Source: Asanoa sp040676615 (GTDB lineage Bacteria > Actinomycetota > Actinomycetes > Mycobacteriales > Micromonosporaceae). Taken from it: DNA of 64,000 bases. Shown here in pieces: positions 45,442-53,000 of this stretch. Under the pieces are notes generated by a model. That model was not told where the DNA came from, ran no database searches, and saw nothing but the letters and a program-made list of their open reading frames with translations. Location of the stretch: the NCBI RefSeq assembly GCF_040676615.1, contig NZ_JBFAPI010000003.1, forward strand, positions 124,001 through 188,000. The letters run 5' to 3'. Both the position numbers and the translations under genes were made by a program. Numbering within the stretch: the stretch's first letter is position 1; each line of letters starts with the position of its first letter.

Positions 45442-46098
45442 ATGGTGCACGTCGCTGATGCCGAGGTCGGGCTGGCCGCCCGCGTCCGGGCACTGACCCG
45501 GGCCGACCACGAGGCGGCGGAGACCACGTCGTTCGTCACCGACCTGATGGCCGGCCGGCTCGACGTGGCGGCGTATACCCGGCTGGCGAGCCAGCACTAC
45601 TTCATCTACGAGGCCCTCGAACGCGGCGGCGACGCCCTGCGGACCGACCCGGTGGCCGGCGACTTCGTCGGTTTCGGCCTGGAGCGCTTGCCGGCGATCG
45701 CGGCCGACCTGCACGACCTGCGCGGCCCGTCGTGGCGCTCGGAGATCAGCCCCTTGCCGGCCACCCGCGACTACCTGACCCGCCTGGCCGCTGCGGCTTC
45801 CGACCCGCCGGCGTACGTGGCCCACCACTACACGCGTTACCTGGGCGACCTGTCCGGCGGCCAACTGGTCCGAAAGGCGTTGCGGCGGGAGTACGGCCTG
45901 GCGGCCGACGGCACCCGTTTCTACGAGTTCCCGGGGGTGGCGATCGGTGCGGTGAAGCGCCGCTATCGCGAACTCCTCGACGCGGCGCCGTGGTCGGCGA
46001 CGGAGCAGGATCGTTTCATCGACGAGGTGAAGAGGGCCTTCGCCCTCAACCGCGCCGTCTTCGAGGCCTTGGCGACGTCGCCCGCCGAGGCCGCGTAG
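45442..46098 (+). CDS. Biliverdin-producing heme oxygenase
   Basis: Protein of 218 residues of the HmuO/HO-1 family. H23 (TRADHEAAE) is the proximal heme ligand; YLGDLSGGQ (distal helix, flexible Gly-rich kink) and FYEFPGV are conserved. It opens heme to biliverdin, CO and Fe2+ using ferredoxin- or flavin-supplied electrons, so it recovers iron from heme. The IdeR box directly upstream agrees with that role. No heme uptake genes are adjacent. Start ATG at 45442. Confidence 0.92.
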   Translation: MVHVADAEVGLAARVRALTRADHEAAETTSFVTDLMAGRLDVAAYTRLASQHYFIYEALERGGDALRTDPVAGDFVGFGLERLPAIAADLHDLRGPSWRSEISPLPATRDYLTRLAAAASDPPAYVAHHYTRYLGDLSGGQLVRKALRREYGLAADGTRFYEFPGVAIGAVKRRYRELLDAAPWSATEQDRFIDEVKRAFALNRAVFEALATSPAEAA

Positions 46099-46123
46099 CG
46101 CGCCACCCGGCGGTATCGCGGCA

Positions 46124-46204
46124 CTTTGCTCTGCTGCCATATAGGCAGCACGTCTAGGGCGGCTACCGGCGAGGCTTTGCTCTGCTGCCGTATAGGCAGC
46201 ACGT
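46124..46204. repeat. Two direct copies of a 30-bp hairpin repeat (same family as 15351-15418)
   Basis: CTTTGCTCTGCTGCC[A/G]TATAGGCAGCACGT occurs at 46124-46153 and 46175-46204, differing at one base; 51-bp period. In each, TGCTGCC pairs with GGCAGCA around an ATATA-like loop. A third, inverted fragment (GGTGCAGAGCAAGG, about 46246-46259) lies close by. GAGGCTTTGCTCTGC is identical to the arm of the hairpin at 15351. Confidence 0.75.
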
Positions 46205-46275
46205 GCGGGCGCCTGGCGTTCTCCGGCTTTCCGCTTCCCGCATTGGTGCAGAGCAAGGGTTGATCCACACAAACA

Positions 46276-46309
46276 AGCGAGGCAGGGCCGACAACGGCCC
46301 TGCCTCGCT
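46276..46309. terminator. Bidirectional hairpin terminator between heme oxygenase and DEAD-box helicase genes
   Basis: AGCGAGGCAGGGCCG (46276-46290) pairs perfectly with 46295-46309 (15 bp) around the loop ACAA. It is followed by CGGTTTGTCGTTT on the plus strand and by TTGTTTG on the minus strand, so it can end transcripts from both convergent genes. Confidence 0.85.
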
Positions 46310-46323
46310 CGGTTTGTCGTTTC

Positions 46324-47970
46324 TCAGGCGTCGGTGCTGGCCGCGGCCGTGCCGCTGCCGCCGCGGGAACGGCGCCGGCGACGGGTGCGTGGCTTGGCCG
46401 GGGCTTCGCCGTCGGGGTCGGCCACCGCGACCGCCGCCGACTCGGTGTCGGTCGACGTCGCCTCAGCGGTGACCACCTCGCCGGCCCGGCGCCGGCGGCG
46501 GGGGCGGCGTTCGGCTGCCGGCTCGGCGGTGTCGGCCACGCCGGCCGGCTCCGCGTCCGAGGTTGCCGGCTCCGCGCCGTCGTGCGTATCCCCGCGGCGT
46601 CGGCGGGACCGGGTGCGGGCCGGGCGCTCGGCGCGCGCGGCCGGGCCACGACGGCGGCCGCCGCCAAGGTCTTCTTCCTTTTCCGCCGAGAGGCCGGCGC
46701 GGGTGCGCTCGGCGGAAGGCAGCGTGCCGGTGATGTCGGTCGGGATGTCCAGGTCGGAGTAGAGCCACTCGGAGGTGTGGTAGGTCTCCGGCGGTTCCGG
46801 CATGTCCAGGCCGAGCGTCTTGTCGATGATCCGCCAGCGCGGCATGTCGTCCCAGTCGACGAACGTGACCGCGACGCCGGTGGCGCCCGCCCGGCCGGTG
46901 CGGCCGATGCGGTGGGTGTAGGTGTCCTGGTCTTCCGGGCAGTCGTAGTTGATCACGTGGGTGACGCCCGAGACGTCGAGGCCGCGGGCCGCGACGTCGG
47001 TGGCGACCAGGATGTCGATCTTCCCCGCGCGGAACGCCCGCAGGGCCCGCTCCCGGGCGCCCTGGCCGAGGTCGCCGTGCACCGCCGCCACCGCGAAGCC
47101 GCGGAAGTCGAGGTCTTCGGCGAGCCGGTCGGCCGCGCGCTTGGTGCGGGTGAAGATCATGGTCAGGCCGCGGTTCTGCGCCTGCAGGATGCGGGCGACG
47201 ACCTCGACCTTGTTGAGCGAGTGGGTGCGGTAGACCAGCTGCTGGGTCTGCGGCGACGGCCCGGTCTCGGCGGTGTGCCCCGCGTGGATCGTGACCGGGT
47301 GGCGCAGGAAGCGGCGCGACAGCGTCACGATCGGGTCGGGCATGGTGGCCGAGAACAGCATCGTCTGCCGGTCTTCGGGCAGCATCGCCAGGATCTTCTC
47401 GACATCGTCGAGGAAGCCCAGGTCGAGCATCCGGTCGGCCTCGTCGAGCACCAGCGCGTGCACCCGGTCGAGCCGGATCTGCTTCTGCTTGGCCAGGTCG
47501 AGCAGGCGGCCAGGGGTGCCGACGAGGATCTCGACGCCGGTGCGCAGCGCCTCGACCTGTGGCTCGTAGGCGACACCGCCATAGATCGGGAGGACCCGGA
47601 TGCCACGGGTACGGCCAGCGGCGGCGATGTCCTTGGCCACCTGGAGGCCCAGCTCGCGGGTGGGCACGACGACAAGTGCCTGCGGCACGCCGTCGGAGCC
47701 CTCGCCGGGCGCGAACACCCGCTCGAGCAGCGGGACGCCGAAGCCGAGCGTCTTGCCGGTGCCGGTGGGCGCCTGGCCGATCAGGTCGGTGCCGCGCATC
47801 GCGATCGGGATCGCGTATTCCTGGATGGCGAAAGAGTTGGTGATGCCGGCGGCGGCGAGGGCCTCTACGGTTTCGGGGCGGGCGCCAAGCTCGGCGAAAG
47901 TGGGGGAGTCGGGTCGGATGGGTGCGTTCGGGACGAGCGCGTCGCCCGCGGATTCGATCAAGTCACTCAT
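46324..47970 (-). CDS. DEAD-box RNA helicase
   Basis: Protein of 548 residues. Q motif (FAELG...SFAIQEYAIP), motif I APTGTGKT (67-74), VLDEADRML (motif II), SAT, TDVAARGLD and HRIGRTGRA are intact. From about 430 the tail is a run of Arg-rich clusters (RRRGPAARAERPARTRSRRR type) for RNA binding, common in actinobacterial RhlE/CsdA-like proteins. It remodels RNA in ribosome assembly or mRNA decay, often cold-induced. ATG 47970 is the first codon before the conserved start; the ribosome site is weak. A hairpin in its leader suggests RNA-level control. Confidence 0.92.
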   Translation of the reverse strand: MSDLIESAGDALVPNAPIRPDSPTFAELGARPETVEALAAAGITNSFAIQEYAIPIAMRGTDLIGQAPTGTGKTLGFGVPLLERVFAPGEGSDGVPQALVVVPTRELGLQVAKDIAAAGRTRGIRVLPIYGGVAYEPQVEALRTGVEILVGTPGRLLDLAKQKQIRLDRVHALVLDEADRMLDLGFLDDVEKILAMLPEDRQTMLFSATMPDPIVTLSRRFLRHPVTIHAGHTAETGPSPQTQQLVYRTHSLNKVEVVARILQAQNRGLTMIFTRTKRAADRLAEDLDFRGFAVAAVHGDLGQGARERALRAFRAGKIDILVATDVAARGLDVSGVTHVINYDCPEDQDTYTHRIGRTGRAGATGVAVTFVDWDDMPRWRIIDKTLGLDMPEPPETYHTSEWLYSDLDIPTDITGTLPSAERTRAGLSAEKEEDLGGGRRRGPAARAERPARTRSRRRRGDTHDGAEPATSDAEPAGVADTAEPAAERRPRRRRRAGEVVTAEATSTDTESAAVAVADPDGEAPAKPRTRRRRRSRGGSGTAAASTDA

Positions 47971-48017
47971 GTGGTTGTCGGGGTGCCCTCTCGTGGTGCG
48001 CCCCGTCGTGTCGTAGG

Positions 48018-48039
48018 GCGCGATATTTGGGTATCGCGC
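48018..48039 (-). promoter_or_regulatory. Hairpin in the 5' leader of the DEAD-box helicase gene
   Basis: GCGCGATA (48018-48025) pairs perfectly with TATCGCGC (48032-48039) around a 6-nt loop, about 50 nt upstream of the start. TTGCCA and CGTTAG, 17 nt apart on the minus strand at about 48137-48165, could be the promoter, giving a leader of over 150 nt. Long structured leaders are known for helicase genes that autoregulate. Confidence 0.4.
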
Positions 48040-48255
48040 GGGCCACACGCGAGGTGAGTCGCGGGCCGCACACGCGTGCCGTGGGTCTCGGGTTGGCTAT
48101 GCCCCGCTGAGCGGGACCGCGCGACGCCCACGGCTAACGTGACCATGTTACCGGATTGGCAAGACATCGGTGCCGAACGTGAGGCGCATGCTCCCCGTGG
48201 GGCTCGGCGTGTGGCGCACCTCTCGCCACCAGGACCGCGGGAGTAGCCTGCGGTC

Positions 48256-48930
48256 GTGACTGGTTCCGCTGCCGCCCCGGCTTCCACCACCGCGGCCGAG
48301 GCCCTGGTCGACCTGCTCGGGATGGTGGCTTATGGCGAACTGTCCGCTTTCGAGCGGATGGCGGCCGATGCCCGGCTCGCGCCCGACCTGCGCCGCCGTG
48401 CCGCGCTGAGCGAGATGGCCGCTGTGGAGATCGCCAACTACGGCCGGGTGGCCGCGCGGCTGACCGCCTTGGGCGCCGACCCGGAAGTGGCGATGACCCC
48501 CTACGTGGGCGTTTTGCAGGCCTACCACGACTCGACCGAGCCGAAAGACTGGCTGGAGGCGCTGACCAAGGCCTACGTCGGCGACGGGGTGGCCGACGAC
48601 TTCTTCCACGAGATGGCCAAGCTGATCGACGAGCCCGACCGCCAACTGGTGCTCGACGTGATCCACGACAAGCGGTACGACGAGTTCGCGGTCACCGAGA
48701 TAAGGGCGGCCATCGAGGCGGACCCCAAGACCCGCAACCGGCTCTCGATGTGGGCCCGCCGCCTGGTCGGCGAGGTGCTCTCGCAGGCGACCCGGGTGGC
48801 CGGCCAACGCGCGGCCCTGACCACCCTGATCGTCACGAGCGGTGGCGATCAGGCGGCCGTGCAGGCCCTCTTCCGTCGCATGACGATCGCGCACAGCGCG
48901 CGCATGTCGGCGTTGGGCCTCAACAACTAG
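48256..48930 (+). CDS. Ferritin-like fold protein
   Basis: All-helical protein of 224 residues with ferritin-type Glu/His placement: LVDLLGMVAYGELSAFERMA, LSEMAAVEIANYGRV, DDFFHEMAK and VIHDKRYDEFAVTEIRAAI. Two E..ExxH-like pairs could hold a di-iron centre as in MiaE-type tRNA hydroxylases and related oxidases. The reaction is not established. In actinobacteria this gene commonly lies beside a DEAD-box helicase and a DUF3107 gene, as here. GTG start at 48256, divergent from the helicase. Confidence 0.75.
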   Translation: MTGSAAAPASTTAAEALVDLLGMVAYGELSAFERMAADARLAPDLRRRAALSEMAAVEIANYGRVAARLTALGADPEVAMTPYVGVLQAYHDSTEPKDWLEALTKAYVGDGVADDFFHEMAKLIDEPDRQLVLDVIHDKRYDEFAVTEIRAAIEADPKTRNRLSMWARRLVGEVLSQATRVAGQRAALTTLIVTSGGDQAAVQALFRRMTIAHSARMSALGLNN

Positions 48931-48934
48931 CTGG

Positions 48935-49159
48935 TCAGCGGGCGGTGAAGCCGACCGAGCGGGGCGACGACTCGGCGATCTCGACGTAGGCCAGCTTGCT
49001 GACCGGGATGATCACCCGGCGGCCCTTCTCGTCGACGAGGGACAGGGTGCCCTCGTTGGCGATCGCTTCGGTGACGCTCTTCTCCACCTCGGCGGACGAC
49101 TGCGAGCTCTCGATGACCAGCTCGCGCGGCGCGTATTGCACGCCGATCTTGACCTCCAC
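48935..49159 (-). CDS. DUF3107 protein
   Basis: Protein of 74 residues that matches DUF3107 over its whole length: MEVKIGVQYAPRELVIESSQ, then SLVDEKGRRVIIPVSKLAYVEI. It is a small beta-rich ATP-binding-like protein of unknown role that is restricted to actinobacteria. A GGAGG lies just before the ATG at 49159 (minus strand). It is convergent with the ferritin-like gene, with only 4 nt between stops. Confidence 0.9.
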   Translation of the reverse strand: MEVKIGVQYAPRELVIESSQSSAEVEKSVTEAIANEGTLSLVDEKGRRVIIPVSKLAYVEIAESSPRSVGFTAR

Positions 49160-49251
49160 GGAAGCCCTCCTCGTCGCGGCGTGCGGTCGATACCGCCGCC
49201 GCTGGGAAGGCTATCCGATTCGTGGGGTGAACGACGAAGGCGGCTTGCGTG

Positions 49252-49920
49252 TCAGGCCGGTTCGCCTTCGGTCCAGGCGCCTTCCTGGGGATCACCCTGC
49301 AGGGGGAAGCTGGCGATGCCGCGCCAGGAGAGCCCGGCGAGCAGCGCCTCGGCCTCGGACTTGGGCACCTGACGGCCGCCGGCGAGCCAGAACTGCGCGG
49401 CGGTCTCGGCGGCGCCGACCAGCCCCGAGGCGAGCAACTCGGCCCGGGACTTGCTCACGCCGGTGTCCGAGATGATCGTGTCGGTGATCGCGGCGATGCA
49501 GCCCCGCTCGACCCGCTCGACCCGCTCCCGAACCGCCGGCTCGTTGCGCAGGTCGGACTCGAAGACCAGCCGGAACGCCTCACTTTCGTGGTCGACGAAG
49601 TCGAAATAAGCCTCGACCGCACCGCGTACGCGTTCCTTGTTGTCGTTGGTCGCCTCCATCGCCGCCTGCACCTTCGCGACTATGGCGTCGCAGTGCTTGT
49701 CGAGCAGCGCCAGATAGAGCTCGAGCTTGCCGGGAAAGTGCTGGTAGAGCACCGGCTTGGAGACGCCGGCCCGCTCGGCGATGTCGTCCATCGCCGCGGC
49801 GTGATAGCCCTGCGCGACGAACACCTCCTGCGCGGCCGCGAGCAGCTGCTTGCGGCGCGCAGACCGGGGCAGCCGGGTCGGCCGTCCGTCCGGCTGACCA
49901 TCGCCCGAAGCCGCCACCAT
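49252..49920 (-). CDS. TetR-family transcriptional regulator
   Basis: Protein of 222 residues with an N-terminal HTH (QLLAAAQEVFVAQGYHAAAM, then DDIAERAGVSKPVLYQHFPG). The C-terminal ligand domain (about 75-205) resembles regulators of fatty-acid or membrane-stress genes that sit in this actinobacterial neighbourhood, but no ligand can be named. ATG 49920 has GGAGG six nt before it. It is divergent from the giant repeat protein; the 172-bp gap probably holds both promoters. Confidence 0.88.
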   Translation of the reverse strand: MVAASGDGQPDGRPTRLPRSARRKQLLAAAQEVFVAQGYHAAAMDDIAERAGVSKPVLYQHFPGKLELYLALLDKHCDAIVAKVQAAMEATNDNKERVRGAVEAYFDFVDHESEAFRLVFESDLRNEPAVRERVERVERGCIAAITDTIISDTGVSKSRAELLASGLVGAAETAAQFWLAGGRQVPKSEAEALLAGLSWRGIASFPLQGDPQEGAWTEGEPA

Positions 49921-50092
49921 GATTACCTCCGAAAATCCCACATCACATCGACCGCCGACTGCCCTCTGCCACCCATCCGCGCGCCGACCGGATCGGTGCC
50001 TATCGCATCGGTCGCCGAATTGGACCGCGATTGCAACTTATCGCGACCGTGACCACACGGTAGCCTCAGCGAGGGCGACCGAGGAGTGCACG

Positions 50093-53000
50093 GTGGATGA
50101 TTCAGGTCAACCCGGCGACGCACCGGGCGGTGGCGGCAACCCGCCTCCCGCCCGGGACCGCGAAGCCTGGGCCGACCGCGACCGTGAGCCGGGCACGGAG
50201 TCCGCGTGGCACCGGTCGCGCTACGCCAACCTGCTGACACCGATCGTTCCGGCGACGCGGCAGCCGCGGCAACACGTGAACGGCTCGGCCGAGGTGCACT
50301 CGGCCAGCGCGCCGCCCTACCCCTACGAGGGTGATCTGGAAGACGCCGGCCACTCCCCGATACCGACCCAGACCAGCGGCGACGAGCCCGCGCCATGGCC
50401 GCGCGCCGCCGCCGGCGGCTGGGGCCCGCCACCGAGCGACGAGCCGTTGCCCGAGCCGCCGTCACCGTGGGCGCCCGCCTGGGCGCCGGCACAATCCGAC
50501 CCGTCATCGAGCGCGCCCGACGAGTTGCCCGGCCCCTTCGCCTCCGCCTTCCCACCGGCACCGCCGCGCTTCAACGAGCCCGCCCCACCGCCACCGGTCC
50601 GCTTCCGCCCGCGCCACGACCCGGCCGCAAATCCCACCGGCGACGTCCGGCCGCCGGGACCAACGCCGGGCGGCTGGGCGAGCGGTGATGTCCGGCAGCC
50701 GGGACCGTCGCCGGATGGCTGGGCGAGCGGTGATGTCCGGCCGCCGGGACCGTCGCCGGATGGCTGGGCGAGCGGTGATGTCCGGCAGCCGGGACCGCCG
50801 GCTGACGGCTGGGTGACCGGCGAGGTCGGCCAGCGGCCTGGCGATGCTGATCCGTCCGGTGGTGGCTTTCCGCCGATCGGCGCGGTCGCTGCCGGGGCGT
50901 CCACCGAGAACGTGCCGCCTGGGACGCCCACCGAGGCTGATCCCTATCCGGCCGGCGCCGCGCCGGCCGCTCGGCGTCCCGGGCCCGAGTGGGCGCCGGA
51001 GTGGCCCTGGTCGGCGGCGCCGCCGCCCGCAGCTACCTCGTCGGTGCCGAGCGGGCGCATCTCGGTGCCCGCGCCGCGGCCGACATCGTCCGAGCAACCG
51101 GTCGACCCGCCACCGCCGGCCGCGTTGCGGGCGGTCGGTGGTCCCGGGGCGCCGACGCCAGCCGGTCCGGCCAGCGATCCTGGTGCCGTGACACCGCCGG
51201 TCGGCGGACCGGGTGGCGCGCTGCCGCCGGTCAGCGGTCCCGGTGCGGAGTTGCCGCCCGGGTTGCGGCCGGTGAGTGGTGCTGGCGCGGGGGTGCCGTC
51301 CGGCCTTCGTCCTGGGGACAGTTCTGGTGCGGAGCTGCCGCCCGGGTTGCGGCCCGTGAGTGATGCTGGCGCCGGGTTGTCGGCCGGTCCGCGGTCCGTA
51401 GGCGGTCCTGGCGCGGAGTTGCCGCCCGATCTTCGGGCAGGGGCCGCTTCCGGTGCGGAGCTGCCGCCTGGGTTGCGCCCGGTCAGCGGTTCGGGCGGAG
51501 CGGTGCGGCCGGTCAGCGGTCCTGGTGCTGGGCTGCGCCCGGTGAGTGGTTCGGGCGGAGCGGTGCGGCCGGTCAGCGGTCCTGGTGCCGGGCTGCGCCC
51601 GGTCAGCGGTTCCGGCGGAGGCACGTCGCCCGCCGCGCGGCCGGTCAGCGGTCCTGGTGCTGGGCTGCGCCCGGTCAGCGGTTCCGGCGGAGGCACGTCG
51701 CCCGCCGCGCGGCCGGTCAGCGGCCCGGGAGCTGCGATGCCACCCAATGCGGGCACGACCGCGTCCGTGGCCGGCGATGACGGCACGCTGCCCAACCGGC
51801 GCGCTTTCCAGACGGCCGGTCACCCGACGCGCAACACGCTGCCTGGCTACATCCGCGGCGGTGCCGCGCCGTCGGGGGACGAGGGCCGGTTCCTGACCGG
51901 TAGCCACCCCACCATCGCCGGTGGCCATCCCGGCCTGCAGGCGGTGCCGTCGGCGCCGGAGCCCGATCGTCCGGAGGACGAGGCCGACTACCGCGGCGAG
52001 CGGACCGCTTCGGGCAACTTCCCGGTGATCGACCGGCGCTCGGCCGGACTCACCCGCAGCTTCCCGCCGAACGCGCCGGCCGGGGAGCCGGCCACGCCCG
52101 GCCGGTTGACCCGCGCCTTCCCGGGCGGCAGCGACCCGGTCGCACCCCAGACCACACCATTGACCGGTGCCTTCCCCGGCGGCGGTGACCGCGTGCCGGC
52201 CGTCGAACCGGGCGATGCCGACGAGCCGACGGACCTTCCTGGTCGCCGGGCCGCGATGGCCCCGCCACCGGCCAGCGAGACGTCCGGCCCGGCGGGCGAT
52301 GGCGTCGAGGCTGACGACCCGCCCGCCCGGCCACCTCTGCGCCTGGCCAGCCACGACGGTGACCGCGCGCGGTCTGACGGCGCCCGCTCCGGCGACCCGG
52401 CACCGTCCACCGGCGGCCATCCGTTGGGAGACCTGCTCCGAGGGCACACCACCGGTGGCTTCGCCGACGAGCCTGCGGCCAACGGGCGAACCGCGGCTGG
52501 CAGCGGCGGTTTCGGCGCGCAGAGCCCCGGTGACGGGTTCGCGTCGGGCGGCGGCGGTCGGTTCGGCGCGGAGCACAGCTCCAACGGCTTCATGCCGGAG
52601 GTAACCGGCTCCGAAGCCGTCAGCGGCGCGGACGGCAACCGCAGCGGGTTCGGCGCCGGCACGCGCGGCGGCTTCGGCCGCGACCGGGCGACCGGGGGGT
52701 TCGGCGCGGAGCAGACCGGCGACGACTCCAGCACGGCATCTGCCGGCGGCGGCACGAGCGCCCGCGGGTCGAATGACGGCGCTGACCGTGGATTTGGCCA
52801 GGATAGTTCGAGCGGCGGGTTCGGCGCGGGGCGGTCCAACAGCGACCCCTCGGCTGGCGGATTCGCTCCGGACGGGCATGGCGGTGGATTCGGTCAGGCC
52901 CCCGCGAGCGGTGGGTTCGGCCCAGAGGCATCCGGCGGTGGGTTCGCCGGGGAACGTGCGCCCGGTGGGGAAGCGTCCGGCGGTGGCTTCGCTGGGGAGC

